From Ulvibacterium sp965228935 (GTDB lineage Bacteria > Bacteroidota > Bacteroidia > Flavobacteriales > Flavobacteriaceae), in assembly GCF_965228935.1 (NCBI RefSeq), contig NZ_OZ245846.1, forward strand, positions 2,108,001 through 2,172,000: 64,000 bases of DNA, read 5' to 3'. Below are positions 36,441 through 45,583 of the stretch, in pieces. A program made the position numbers and the translations under genes. The notes beneath the pieces are model-generated. The model saw only the letters and a list, made by a program, of their open reading frames with translations. It was not told the DNA's origin and made no database searches. Every line of letters begins with the position of its first letter. Position 1 is the first letter of the stretch.

Positions 36441-36650
36441 TTATCAATACCAATAATTTTCTCTTTAGTCCAAATCTCGAAAATCGAGGCTAAAATCCAT
36501 TGAACGAAAATTTTTTAAGAAAACGATTTGGTCCCCTAGCTGGTTTAGTCCCGCTTGATATTGTAGAAATGAAAAATAGTTGGTTTGAACGATCGGGAGG
36601 CAATGTTTTGTTTGTCTCAGCACTGAGCAAAGAAAATCTTGTGAATTTAG

Positions 36651-36695
36651 AAAAAGGGTCTATGAAGAAGTAGGTATTATTCATAGACCCTTTTT
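36651..36695. terminator. Long bidirectional hairpin after the 141-residue lipoprotein gene
   Basis: Perfect 11-bp stem GGGTCTATGAA / TTCATAGACCC (36,656-36,666 and 36,680-36,690), with A residues before and T residues after, so it can act on both strands. The lipoprotein gene ends about 50 bp to the right and is the likely user. Confidence 0.85.
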
Positions 36696-36745
36696 CCGTA
36701 CAATGATTTTCTGTTTCCGCAGCATTTGGAATAGAAAACAAGTTT

Positions 36746-37171
36746 CTACCCGGCTCCGCCGGGTTTGTTGATCCTTATCGTGGATGTGTTACTGACAGAA
36801 CCATCACTACCTTCCAACATGACCTCATATTCTACCCAATCTTGTGTGCCAAACCTAAAACAGACAGCCCAGACGACGCTACTGCCATTATCAGTAAATT
36901 GCGTATTGATGCCACTTTCCGTGCCTCCATCGGAAACTTTTGTATTTATCTGAAGACGTTCAATGCTCACTCCATCGGAAGAGGTGTACGGAATGGTCAT
37001 TACGAAAGTGCTTCCTGTGCCGAGAGTGGTGTTACAATTATTGATCCCGTTTAACTCAAAGGTCTGTGTACTTGCATTGATTGAAGCGATGGACTCTCCA
37101 TCATCTTTGCTACAGCTTAAAAAAAGTATCAAAAAAACAGTGAAAATAGAATTGTTTATGCGCGTTCTCAT
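36746..37171 (-). CDS. Small lipoprotein of unknown function
   Basis: 141 residues: signal peptide with lipobox ending at Cys20 (F-L-S-C), S-K-D-D after the Cys, then an all-beta region rich in Ser, Thr and Gly (F-V-M-T-I-P-Y-T, V-E-Y-E-V-M-L-E-G-S-D-G-S-V-S). It looks like a small Ig-like surface domain, but no family is recognised. It follows the 326-residue lipoprotein by 26 bp, so both are probably one transcript, ended by the long hairpin. Confidence 0.75.
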   Translation of the reverse strand: MRTRINNSIFTVFLILFLSCSKDDGESIASINASTQTFELNGINNCNTTLGTGSTFVMTIPYTSSDGVSIERLQINTKVSDGGTESGINTQFTDNGSSVVWAVCFRFGTQDWVEYEVMLEGSDGSVSNTSTIRINKPGGAG

Positions 37172-37197
37172 GATTGAATTTTTGTATTAGATTTGAT

Positions 37198-38178
37198 TTA
37201 TTGAAAGTATGCCAACATATGAACCATTTCTTCTGGATCCGGTACATGTCCCCCTCCAAAGGTCTCCCCATTGATGTGATATAATATTGGTATGACCAGT
37301 GCTACCTCATCGGTAAGAATACAAGAATCATGTTCCAACACTCTATTGATGACGCCGTTAGCATCTGCAACAGCTATATTTTCCGTTCCGTTCGATGCTC
37401 CGACTGGTGGGTTTGTTCGGTAAACAAAATCATTCATAAAATCAATGTTCTCCCCCACTTTACGGGTTTTGTTCAAATAGGCCAGCCAAAAGGTATATGT
37501 GCCATTGGGTATCATTCCCTCAAGGGTGACGTTCACAAATGCTTTGTCACCATTGCAATGAACCCTCAAATTACCCTTTGCTTTCTTGAATTCGGCCAAA
37601 GTAACATGATGTCCATCAGGTGCTTTGATCGCTGTAAGTAGACCGAGGGGCTGATCAAAAATGTTGGCCGCATACAGTGGTTCATTGGGCGCCGTGGGGG
37701 AATTACCATTTTTATCCACAATTTCTTCCAGCAACTGTACGCTTCCAAGATTCAAATGGGCCTTGACGGACTGTGGCAGAATATCAAAATCTACCTTTGA
37801 ATCTTGATTTTCCATTACGTCTATTGAAACTTTGGCGCTAGAAACAGCCTCGGTTGACAAGGGCAATTCAATCATTGTACTGTGCATACCAATTGATTTT
37901 GTGCTGAATTGAAATTTACCTTCTGAATCGGTGGCCTGATTTGAAGTCTCGTTGCCTTTTGAAATGGTTATCTGAACTCCGGGATAGACATTGCCATCTT
38001 CATCTGTTACGGTTCCCGAAATGGTGCCAGAAACTTCTTTGGATTGTAAGTCATCATCTGAAGTTGGTTCATCATTTTGAGCGCACGCTAATGGTAGATA
38101 ACATAGAAGTGCTAGAATAATCCAACCATTTTGTCCTTGAGACCTTAGCAATCCCATAATCTTTTTTGCTAAATCCAT
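37198..38178 (-). CDS. Lipoprotein with carboxypeptidase-regulatory-like domain
   Basis: About 326 residues from ATG 38178; an ATG 15 codons upstream (38223) would move the signal away from the N-terminus. Lipobox ends at Cys32 (L-P-L-A-C). Then an acidic linker, a carboxypeptidase-regulatory-like beta domain (I-S-G-T-V-T-D-E-D-G-N-V-Y-P-G-V) as in TonB-receptor plugs and surface proteins, and a C-terminal beta domain with V-F-V-type strands and G-G-G-H-V-P-D-P. Probably surface exposed. It lies directly downstream of the hybrid two-component regulator, with a direct repeat in the spacer, so it is a likely target of that regulator. Confidence 0.8.
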   Translation of the reverse strand: MDLAKKIMGLLRSQGQNGWIILALLCYLPLACAQNDEPTSDDDLQSKEVSGTISGTVTDEDGNVYPGVQITISKGNETSNQATDSEGKFQFSTKSIGMHSTMIELPLSTEAVSSAKVSIDVMENQDSKVDFDILPQSVKAHLNLGSVQLLEEIVDKNGNSPTAPNEPLYAANIFDQPLGLLTAIKAPDGHHVTLAEFKKAKGNLRVHCNGDKAFVNVTLEGMIPNGTYTFWLAYLNKTRKVGENIDFMNDFVYRTNPPVGASNGTENIAVADANGVINRVLEHDSCILTDEVALVIPILYHINGETFGGGHVPDPEEMVHMLAYFQ

Positions 38179-38265
38179 AACTTGATTTTTTAGATTATTA
38201 CTGATTAGACTGATTGGGAACATTTATGAATAAAAGTATGTGCAGGTCCAAAAGTGTGCTATGAG

Positions 38266-38296
38266 CATGGTCTCAGATAGTGACACCATGGTCTCA
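38266..38296. promoter_or_regulatory. Direct repeat operator candidate for the hybrid two-component regulator
   Basis: Two perfect copies of CATGGTCTCA (38,266-38,275 and 38,287-38,296), start-to-start distance 21 bp, two helical turns. They lie about 90-120 bp upstream of the lipoprotein start at 38,178 and just after the stop of the regulator gene. AraC-type domains typically bind such direct repeats. Confidence 0.6.
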
Positions 38297-38337
38297 CATT
38301 ACATTAAATATGATATGGAACAGGACTATTCTTCAAT

Positions 38338-41286
38338 TCATCGGTAAGAAGAAGGAGGAACCCCATAGAGTTCTTTAAAGCATTTGGCGAAATAAGAGAG
38401 GTTATTGAAGCCCACGGCATATGCAATTTGTGTGACGGTGTCCGCTTTTTTGGATAATAACTGTGCAGCTCGTTTCAATCGAAAATTCCGCAGTAGTTCC
38501 CCAGGGGATTCATTGGTCAACGCTTTTAGTTTTCGATGTAACTGTGCCTTGCTCAAGGCCAAGGCCTTTTGCATTTGGGGAACCCCAAAATCAGGGTTCC
38601 AAAATTCTTTTTCCAAAAGATCCAGGACGTTCTGTAAAAAGGTCTCATCAATTGAGGTGACCGTTACCTCTTTTGGATTGAAGGAAGCTTCTTTTTTGGC
38701 AAAAAGTACTCGAAGCTTTTTTCTTTGTTCGATTAGGTTTTCTACGCGTGCCAATAGTTCTTTGGGTTCAAAGGGTTTGGTAAGGTAGTCATCGGCCCCT
38801 GTTTGCAGCCCTACCATTTTGTTTTCCATTCCTGCCTTTGCCGTCAACATAATAACAGGAATATGGCTGGTATCAAGATCTGCTTTCAAAGATTTACAAA
38901 GCTCAACTCCGTCCATTTCGGGCATCATTACATCGGTAATGATCAAATCCGGACTTTTGCTCTTTGCCAGTTTTAAACCAATCTTTCCATTTTTTGCCTT
39001 TTGAACCCTATAATTCTTCTGGAGCTGCTCTTTGATAAAATAAGACATATCAGGGTTGTCCTCTACCAACAGTACCGACGGCAGTTCTCTTAAGTCCGGC
39101 CTTTCCAACGTATAGGAAGTTCGGGGAGTTTTTATTTCATCACCACCAGGATAGGGTTTTTTGATGTTCTCTTGGAACCCCATCCTTATTTTCTGGATGG
39201 GAATTACCAATGTGAAAATCGTTCCCTTGCCCACTTCGCTTGAAACCGTAATCGTCCCATCCATCAATTCAACCAGGTCTTTTGACAATGAAAGCCCTAT
39301 CCCCGAACCTTCATGGTCTTTGGTATCACCTCTGTGTACTTGATAAAAGCGGTCAAAAATATAAGGAAGTTTTTTCGCGGCAATTCCCATCCCGGTGTCG
39401 GATATAACCATTTTTAATTCGCCTTTTCCGTAGGTTGTGGAAAAAGAAATCAACCCACCATCACCGATAAACTTGAAGGCATTGCCCAAAAGATTGTATA
39501 GGATCTTTTCCAGTTTATCGCGATCAAAAGTGGCCCAAAGCACCTTATGTGGAATCTGAACTTTATAATCTATATTTCTTTGGGCGGCATGTGAATTAAA
39601 TGAGGAAGCTGCGCCCCTGAGGCATTTATAAACGTCCCCTTCGGTTTTTTCCAATTGTAGGTTACCCTCATCAATTTTTGACAGATCAAGAAGCTGGTTT
39701 ACCAGTTGCAGCACGCGATTGTTATTGCGTCGTATCATTTTTATACTTTCGATGGGGAGGCCTTCATCAGGGCTTTGCTCCAATTGTTCGATCGGGCCCT
39801 TGATCAAGGTCAAGGGGGTCCTGAACTCATGTGATATGTTGGCAAAAAAGTTAGACTTTAGCCGGTCCAATTCACGTAGCTCTTTGTTCGTTTTCTGTTT
39901 GACACGATATTGGTTGTAGAGCAATCCGGCGAGTAACAGTAGCACAACCGAAAACGCTATTATTCCGTTACGTTCGTTGATACGTTTTCCCAATTGCAGC
40001 TCCTTGAACGCTCTTTCTGATTCGAGTAATGCAATTTCCTTGGTTTTTTGTTCATTTTGATATTTTGCTTCAATTTCATTGGCCAAATTTCTTTTTTCCT
40101 TGGTAAAAAGACTGTCTTTTAAAATCGAATATTTGGTTCTGCTAAAATATGCTTTGTTGAAATTGCCCATTTTCTCATAAACCTCTGAAAGAAGTTCATA
40201 GGAATCCTTTTCAATAGGGAATAAATTGATTTCTTCCGATATGTTGGATGAGTTGAGTAGATGCATTTCAGCTTTTTCGAAATCCTTGAGCAGCAAATAG
40301 GTCCGCCCAAGGTTACAATTTGAAAAAGCGATCATCACCGAATCGTTTGTTTGCAATGCTATTTGAAGGGATTTTTGATAAGCTGGCAAAGCATCCCTGT
40401 ACGCGTTCTTTTTTAAAAGAATACTTCCCTCATTATAGTAAATTTCCCCTACCTTTTTTTTATTCCCTAGCTTCTCAAAAAGCTCCAAGGCCTTTTTATT
40501 ATATCTGACGGCTTCCTCCAACCGATTTGTGTTTTTGCTTATTATGGCCAAATTGTTCAGCACATAGGCCCTTCCCAATTCATCGTCCAACAGGATACTG
40601 ATACTATCGCTTTCCAAATAATAATGTTTGGCTTTATCATTGTTGCCCAATTGCCTATGGACCATGCCGATGCTCATTAACGTAATGGAATAATATTTAA
40701 GATGCCCAACCTCTCGGTATATTTTTGAAGCCTCGATAAAATATTCCATGGCCTCGGTCAAGTTACCTTGCTCTGTACTTATTAGCCCTAGACTGTTATA
40801 TGAACCGGCAATGCTTTCCCTATCATTTAGCTCTTCTGCAAATACCAACTTCTTTTCATGGCATTCTTTAGCTTTTTCGAAATTTCCTTTTCGTAGAAAC
40901 GCATTACCCAAACCAAAAAGGGCATTGGACTCCCCTTCAATTGACCCTATCTCTTTGGCCAACATTTCAGCCTTCCTATAGGCTTCAATAGCCATATCAA
41001 AATCAGATTGGGAATACCAGTAATCACCATAAACGTTATGGCTTTCAATATGAAGCGGGCCTTTTTTTAGGTTCTCTCCGATAGATAATGCTTCCTTTGC
41101 CACCCTATATGCTTCCTCCGGGGATTTGTTTTCCAATTGATAATAGAGTTCATGAAGAATCTTTATTTTGAGCGTATCTTCTTCTGTCCGGGCTAATTTG
41201 GATTCAAGACTATCTACCCTGGACTGTGAAAACAGCAATACCGTAAACAAAAAAACAAAAGGGAGAGGTAATTGTTTCATCTCCAA
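38338..41286 (-). CDS. Hybrid two-component system protein: TPR sensor, histidine kinase, receiver, AraC domain
   Basis: 982 residues. N-terminal signal-like segment, about eight TPR repeats (about 60-400) facing the periplasm, one membrane helix (about 445-465), and a histidine kinase with phospho-acceptor His486 in S-H-E-F-R-T-P and ATP-binding motifs (D-T-G-M-G-I, G-S-G-I-G-L-S). A receiver follows with Asp785 in I-T-D-V-M-M-P, then a C-terminal AraC helix-turn-helix (about 880-982). All signalling steps sit in one inner-membrane protein, as in Bacteroidota HTCS regulators, but the sensor is TPR rather than beta-propeller. The next genes downstream are the lipoproteins at 36.7-38.2 kb. Confidence 0.92.
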   Translation of the reverse strand: MEMKQLPLPFVFLFTVLLFSQSRVDSLESKLARTEEDTLKIKILHELYYQLENKSPEEAYRVAKEALSIGENLKKGPLHIESHNVYGDYWYSQSDFDMAIEAYRKAEMLAKEIGSIEGESNALFGLGNAFLRKGNFEKAKECHEKKLVFAEELNDRESIAGSYNSLGLISTEQGNLTEAMEYFIEASKIYREVGHLKYYSITLMSIGMVHRQLGNNDKAKHYYLESDSISILLDDELGRAYVLNNLAIISKNTNRLEEAVRYNKKALELFEKLGNKKKVGEIYYNEGSILLKKNAYRDALPAYQKSLQIALQTNDSVMIAFSNCNLGRTYLLLKDFEKAEMHLLNSSNISEEINLFPIEKDSYELLSEVYEKMGNFNKAYFSRTKYSILKDSLFTKEKRNLANEIEAKYQNEQKTKEIALLESERAFKELQLGKRINERNGIIAFSVVLLLLAGLLYNQYRVKQKTNKELRELDRLKSNFFANISHEFRTPLTLIKGPIEQLEQSPDEGLPIESIKMIRRNNNRVLQLVNQLLDLSKIDEGNLQLEKTEGDVYKCLRGAASSFNSHAAQRNIDYKVQIPHKVLWATFDRDKLEKILYNLLGNAFKFIGDGGLISFSTTYGKGELKMVISDTGMGIAAKKLPYIFDRFYQVHRGDTKDHEGSGIGLSLSKDLVELMDGTITVSSEVGKGTIFTLVIPIQKIRMGFQENIKKPYPGGDEIKTPRTSYTLERPDLRELPSVLLVEDNPDMSYFIKEQLQKNYRVQKAKNGKIGLKLAKSKSPDLIITDVMMPEMDGVELCKSLKADLDTSHIPVIMLTAKAGMENKMVGLQTGADDYLTKPFEPKELLARVENLIEQRKKLRVLFAKKEASFNPKEVTVTSIDETFLQNVLDLLEKEFWNPDFGVPQMQKALALSKAQLHRKLKALTNESPGELLRNFRLKRAAQLLSKKADTVTQIAYAVGFNNLSYFAKCFKELYGVPPSSYR

Positions 41287-41610
41287 AATATTAGACTCTT
41301 AAAGGTATCTAATTTTTAAATAGATCTGTTGCCATAAATTTGTGGATACTTTGCAGATATCACTAACAGAAAAGTTTCAAATCTTAACATGTCCCATTGC
41401 TCATTTTGACAATTCGGCTTATAGGATTGCCGAATCTTGTTTTTAAGCCAAATTGATCCGCTAATATCATCTATGCCGTTGGCTCCTTTAAAAAGTAAGA
41501 CCACAGATCGTGTTTCCAAAAAAAATGTCTGATCAAGGTAGAAAAAGAGCTATAAATTGGCGAATTAGTGGAACTAGTGTTGAAAATTATCCAATTCCCC
41601 AAAAATGTTC
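41287..41610. other. Spacer with regulator promoter and left half of repeat copy B
   Basis: 324 bp, AT-rich, upstream of the hybrid regulator. Left half of repeat copy B at about 41,555-41,610, interrupted by the IS at GTTC. Two short open frames on the minus strand read out of the IS end and have no recognisable product. Confidence 0.45.
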
Positions 41611-43278
41611 GTGGCTGTTGCATAAGTAGTCTTTGAACAAGAATTAGGCTCAAGAGGGTAGTTTTCATTATGCCTTTATGAGGATCGGTCTCGATTGGAT
41701 CGACCAGTGAAAATCGGTCAGCAAGCCTTGTAGGGCATCCATAATGACCTTTAAAATACTTATGAAGGGTTTCCCTCCCCCTTTCTTGAGGTACTTTTTC
41801 AGGTTGAAGGCAATTGCTGCCATCAACATGACCTTATGTGCACCCGCCTTGCCCAGTACACCTATTTTTCTCAAGCCATAGAACTGGGTCAGGCTGCCGA
41901 ACACCGGTTCCACTGTACTTTGCCTGAGTCTTTTCATTTGCCGGCCCCTTTCGCTGTGTTGTCGGGCGTAGGCCCTCAGGTATTGTTCGTCATAGATTGT
42001 TCTGGCGATTTTTTTGCTCCTCGTTTTTGGCGCACATTGGGGTTTCATGTGGCAGGCCCTGCAGTCCCTTGGTGCCGCCCAGTAGTTTTTCAGCACAGTG
42101 CCGTACTTGTTGGTACTGAGCCCCTTGAAGGGCAGCGGCCTGTCCGTCGGGCAACGGTACTCGTCCCTTTCCCTGTCGTAGGGGAAACCCTCTATCCCGG
42201 GTTTAAATTTCCCGAAGACGGGTATCCATCCGGTAAGCTTCCTTTGTTCAAGAAAATCGTAGTTGGAGCCGTTGGAATACCCTGTGTCCGCCAACAGGTC
42301 CGTCATTACAAGCTCGTTCTGTCCTAAACGGTCCTGGACCTTTAAGCCGATACCCTTCAGGTATTGGCTGTCCCTGCCGTCGGCAAAGTCCGCCTGAATA
42401 TGGGAGATGACACCTTTCGCCGTATCGACCGACATACTACAAAGGTAGTTCAGCTTTCTGGCCTTGCCCGGTTTTACCGATATGCGGGCATCCGGGTCAT
42501 GGGGGTTGTAGTGTGTCTTGTTGCTCAGCAAGCGTGCCTTTTTGTGGGATGCGCCCATCAGTTGCACCGGACCCTCCCTCAGGTTCCGGTGGTGTTTCTC
42601 CACACGCTTCAGCTCGTGTTCGGGGGCGGAGATATGTGCGGGAGAAGCGGTCTTCGCTTGTTTTTGCCCGGTTGCCCCGTTTTCTTCCGACACTTTTTTC
42701 AAGTGGTCGTCCATGGGGCTGGCAGGCATTTTCGGCACCACGCTTTCCATGGATGCGTTTGCCTTTATCGGGGCCGAGTCCACGGCCTGGGTGCGGCCGG
42801 ACACCATCCCGCTGTCGACGCAAAGGGCAAATACCTTGTTGAAGAGTTTCTCGAAAAGGGATTCCGGGTAAAGCTGTCTTGTCCTGCTGATCGTCGAGTG
42901 CCATGGCAGCTCTTCGTCCAGGTCATAGCCCAGGAAGTAGAGCACGTCCATTCGCATACCGCAGTGTTCCACCAGTTTTCGGTCGGAGGTTATGTTCTCC
43001 AGGTATCCCGTGATCAAAAGCTTGAAGAAGACCACTGGGTCGATTGACGGGTTGCCCGTCCTGCCATATAGTTCCTCTGTGTCCCGGTAAAGAAAGCTCA
43101 GGTCGAGCGTTTCGCGGAGCCTTCTGTAAAGGTTGTCCTTGGGAACACGGTCCGACAGCCTGAAGCTGAGGAACAGTTTTTCGGTGTAGTTCTTTCTGCC
43201 TTGCATACCATAAGTTACCCATTTCCCAACGCTTATGAAAGCAAGAATTGATGAATATCAGAGTTGTGCAACAACCAC
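41611..43278 (-). mobile_element. IS1182-family insertion sequence, complete
   Basis: 1,668 bp. The terminal inverted repeats read GTGGCTGTTGCATAA at the left end and, reversed, GTGGTTGTTGCACAA at the right end (two mismatches over 15). Flanked by GTTC on both sides (41,607-41,610 and 43,279-43,282), a likely 4-bp target duplication. The single transposase gene is intact. Confidence 0.85.
41668..43206 (-). CDS. Transposase, IS1182 family
   Basis: 512 residues. The N-terminal DUF772-type domain (about 20-120) has F-F-K-L-L-I-T-G-Y-L, then a DDE catalytic core with Asp in A-V-D-S-A-P-I-K, Asp in L-L-A-D-T-G-Y-S-N-G and Glu in T-V-E-P-V-F-G-S-L, and a cysteine cluster C-R-A-C-H-M-K-P-Q-C typical of the family. 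Length is full and no frameshift is seen, so the element could still move. The base composition is clearly more GC-rich than the neighbouring genes, consistent with recent arrival. Confidence 0.92.
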   Translation of the reverse strand: MQGRKNYTEKLFLSFRLSDRVPKDNLYRRLRETLDLSFLYRDTEELYGRTGNPSIDPVVFFKLLITGYLENITSDRKLVEHCGMRMDVLYFLGYDLDEELPWHSTISRTRQLYPESLFEKLFNKVFALCVDSGMVSGRTQAVDSAPIKANASMESVVPKMPASPMDDHLKKVSEENGATGQKQAKTASPAHISAPEHELKRVEKHHRNLREGPVQLMGASHKKARLLSNKTHYNPHDPDARISVKPGKARKLNYLCSMSVDTAKGVISHIQADFADGRDSQYLKGIGLKVQDRLGQNELVMTDLLADTGYSNGSNYDFLEQRKLTGWIPVFGKFKPGIEGFPYDRERDEYRCPTDRPLPFKGLSTNKYGTVLKNYWAAPRDCRACHMKPQCAPKTRSKKIARTIYDEQYLRAYARQHSERGRQMKRLRQSTVEPVFGSLTQFYGLRKIGVLGKAGAHKVMLMAAIAFNLKKYLKKGGGKPFISILKVIMDALQGLLTDFHWSIQSRPILIKA

Positions 43279-43347
43279 GTTCGTTTTATGGGACAATTGA
43301 AAATTAAGCTATTCAATAAAAATCGGAAAATTTTAACTCAGTTCTTC

Positions 43348-44085
43348 TTAAACATCTAAAATATACTTGCCCTTTTCACCAATGCGTTGTAAAACTTCTC
43401 GGGTTATACATTCCCTCTGGTCAATTTGTTGAGGTTGGTCTCTTGTACAAAAATAACTGTGAATACTCCGTCGGTCATGGCTTGTTTGATTGGTTGTACC
43501 ACCATGCCATACATGCGAATTAAAAATAAAAACAGAGCCTGCAGGTGCCATAATGCGAATTTCGTCAGGATGCTCGTCATTAGGATCTGACATAGCTTCC
43601 TCAGGCAGAATACTCGATTTATGCGTTTTAGGGACTATGCGGGTAGACCCATTGTGTTCCGTAAAATCATCTAAAAGCCAAATACTATTGCAGACTTTAA
43701 AAGAACCGCTCGCTACAGCATTTTTCCAATCAACGTGAAGTCTTTGCTGCCCTTTGCCTGGTTTTGCAGCCCGATAATTTAGTGACGATAATTTGTATGT
43801 CTGCCCTAATACGGCTTCAATACCAGACAATACCCTAGGATGAGTGTAAAAAATATCAAAAACAGAGCCTTTATTGACTAAATCCGCCAAGCGGTCCGTC
43901 CCTTCTTCTTTCGGATGGCGGATATATTTTGATTTTCCCAATTCTAACCCTGCATTGTCGCCTTCCAACTGCAGTAGTTCAGCGAGGCGTTCATTAATTT
44001 GAATTACTTGTTCTGGCATTAATAATTGACCCAAATTGAGATAACCGTTGTTATCTAAAAAATCAATTTCTTGTTTAGTAAGCAT
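43348..44085 (-). CDS. Phytanoyl-CoA dioxygenase (PhyH) family oxygenase
   Basis: 245 residues, typical length for the bacterial Fe(II)/2-oxoglutarate branch. Iron-binding motif H-x-D in L-H-V-D-W and distal His in H-V-W-H-G-G-T; Arg for 2-oxoglutarate in D-R-R-S-I-H. Family knowledge: hydroxylates small molecules such as ectoine, lipids or antibiotics; the substrate here is unknown. It diverges from an AraC-family gene 137 bp away, its likely regulator. Cytoplasmic. Confidence 0.82.
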   Translation of the reverse strand: MLTKQEIDFLDNNGYLNLGQLLMPEQVIQINERLAELLQLEGDNAGLELGKSKYIRHPKEEGTDRLADLVNKGSVFDIFYTHPRVLSGIEAVLGQTYKLSSLNYRAAKPGKGQQRLHVDWKNAVASGSFKVCNSIWLLDDFTEHNGSTRIVPKTHKSSILPEEAMSDPNDEHPDEIRIMAPAGSVFIFNSHVWHGGTTNQTSHDRRSIHSYFCTRDQPQQIDQRECITREVLQRIGEKGKYILDV

Positions 44086-44222
44086 ATCCTACATCTTTTT
44101 AAAAGTGAAATAATGTAGCGAAGATAAAATTACAGAGAGGGGCGTTCTACCTCAAAATTCATCACTTTTTGAACTATATAAACATTTTTTGCGATTTTTG
44201 CCTTGGTAAAAGTGTATTGACG

Positions 44223-45071
44223 ATGAAAATTCAATTGGAATCCATACAACCCGCTAGCAATAGTTCGTTTCAAATCTTGCCCAATTCACGAATGAACGAT
44301 TTTTACTTTTGGCATTATCACCCAGAATTGGAGCTTACCTATATCGAGGGTGCGAACGGCAGACGTCATATCGGCCAACATATATCCCGATATGAAAGCA
44401 GTAGTTTAGTTTTTATTGGCTCAAATATTCCACATCTTAACGTTGATTACGGAGTAAAGACTGATTACAAAAAAACGGTTTTGCATATTCGACCCGATTT
44501 TTTAAAGGAAAATTCGATTCAGACTCCAGAACTATTGGCTGTTCATCGATTTTTTGAACAATCGAAATATGGTATTGTCATTGAAGGCAAAACAAAGACT
44601 ATTGTAGGAGAAATGCTTGAAAAATTACCTGTTTTACACCCATTTGAACAATTTTTAGAAGTGTTGCGAGTATTTCAATTATTGGCACATAGTACAGAAA
44701 TTAAGTTATTGCATGATAGTCCAGTAAAGAATCAATACACTAGAAAATCGCAAGAACGGCTCCAATTGCTATATGATTTTATTGAGACTAATTATCAACG
44801 CAAAATAAAAGTGGAAGAAGTTGCCGATTTATGCCACCTGACAAAAGTTGCTTTTTGTCGTTATTTCAAACAGGCAACACATTTGACATTTACTGAATTT
44901 TTGAATCAATATCGCATCAATCAAGCCAAACGTCTACTGTTATTGGACAAAAATGTCAGTGAAGTGTGTTACGCTTGTGGTTTTGAAAGCCTTTCTTATT
45001 TCAATCGGGTTTTTAAGGCTATTACTCTGGAAAACCCTTTGGCCTTTAAAAAACAATATGCCAATGATTGA
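44223..45071 (+). CDS. AraC-family regulator with cupin-like sensor domain
   Basis: About 282 residues from ATG 44223 (M-K-I-Q-L-E-S). An upstream ATG at 44169 would add 18 residues of unlikely sequence. N-terminal sugar-binding cupin fold (W-H-Y-H-P-E-L-E-L-T-Y-I) and C-terminal double helix-turn-helix (V-A-D-L-C-H-L-T-K-V-A-F-C-R-Y-F-K, then V-C-Y-A-C-G-F-E-S-L-S-Y-F-N-R). Such regulators bind small sugars or related ligands. Divergent from the PhyH dioxygenase, which is probably its target. Confidence 0.87.
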   Translation: MKIQLESIQPASNSSFQILPNSRMNDFYFWHYHPELELTYIEGANGRRHIGQHISRYESSSLVFIGSNIPHLNVDYGVKTDYKKTVLHIRPDFLKENSIQTPELLAVHRFFEQSKYGIVIEGKTKTIVGEMLEKLPVLHPFEQFLEVLRVFQLLAHSTEIKLLHDSPVKNQYTRKSQERLQLLYDFIETNYQRKIKVEEVADLCHLTKVAFCRYFKQATHLTFTEFLNQYRINQAKRLLLLDKNVSEVCYACGFESLSYFNRVFKAITLENPLAFKKQYAND

Positions 45072-45583
45072 TAAGCAATAACTATGACAACCGGACTAAG
45101 AGGAGATTAAAAAATTAGACTTTGAACGGAAACCTTTATAAGGGAAGGGGCGTGGTGCACCAAATGTCGATGCAACCGGCTTGGTACATCAAAAATGTAA
45201 TACTATCAAGCCTTTCAAGTCGTTGGTCCTATAGTAGTAAAGGAACAAAATGAATTTAACGTATTTGTCGACCACAGCTGATTAAAGGAATAGAATGAAG
45301 TAGAGGTGATGTCCTAAAAAACGGCAGGTTAATCGGACTAAATCCTTAAATAATCAAATTCCCAAGAATTGTTCCTTTTAGGGATACCCTTCTTTCCTTA
45401 CTTCAATCATGAAGGACCAAGCCAATAAATCCCAAAAAAATGTAACCATTGGAGTTTTAGGCAGTCTTTTCATTGTAACAATATCCGGGCAATAAGGCCC
45501 CTAAAATCAGATTTCCAGTAAATAAATCCATTTAGTCCGTAAAAAACGGGGCTCCGCAAAATTTGGAAGTGAACATAAACGCC
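45072..45583. other. Intergenic region with repeat copy C and a possible gene remnant
   Basis: 512 bp. Copy C of the island repeat at 45,321-45,388. A 28-codon frame (45,409-45,495) starting M-K-D-Q-A-N-K and ending in a hydrophobic stretch (V-L-G-S-L-F-I-V-T-I-S-G) could be the remnant of a membrane-protein gene. No other feature recognised. Confidence 0.4.
45321..45388 (+). repeat. Island intergenic repeat, copy C
   Basis: GGCAGGTTAATCGGACTAAAT, 35 bases from GGC to ATTCCC, then AATTGTTCCTTTTAGGGATA. Shares TTAATCGGACT with copy E. Confidence 0.6.

Larger units (their letters stand above)
36276..36745. other. Intergenic region with dispersed repeat copy A and a strong hairpin
   Basis: 470 bp. 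It contains copy A of the island repeat family (about 36,374-36,440) and the terminator at 36,651-36,695. An apparent frame on the minus strand at 36,490-36,741 runs through the hairpin and is not credible. The hydrolase promoter should lie in the first ~100 bp. Confidence 0.5.
41555..43300. repeat. Island intergenic repeat, copy B, split by the insertion sequence
   Basis: Left half about 41,555-41,610 (GGCGAATTAG, later AATTCCCC and ending ATGTTC); right half 43,279-43,300 (GTTCGTTTTATGGGAC). Removing the IS and one GTTC restores ATGTTC-GTTTTATGGGAC, matching the uninterrupted copies. Confidence 0.7.

Noticed and set aside
36490..36741. 83-codon frame on the minus strand
   Set aside because: Runs through a strong hairpin terminator; low-complexity product without support.
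42364..43047. Long plus-strand frames across the transposase
   Set aside because: Shadow frames created by the GC-rich transposase gene on the other strand.
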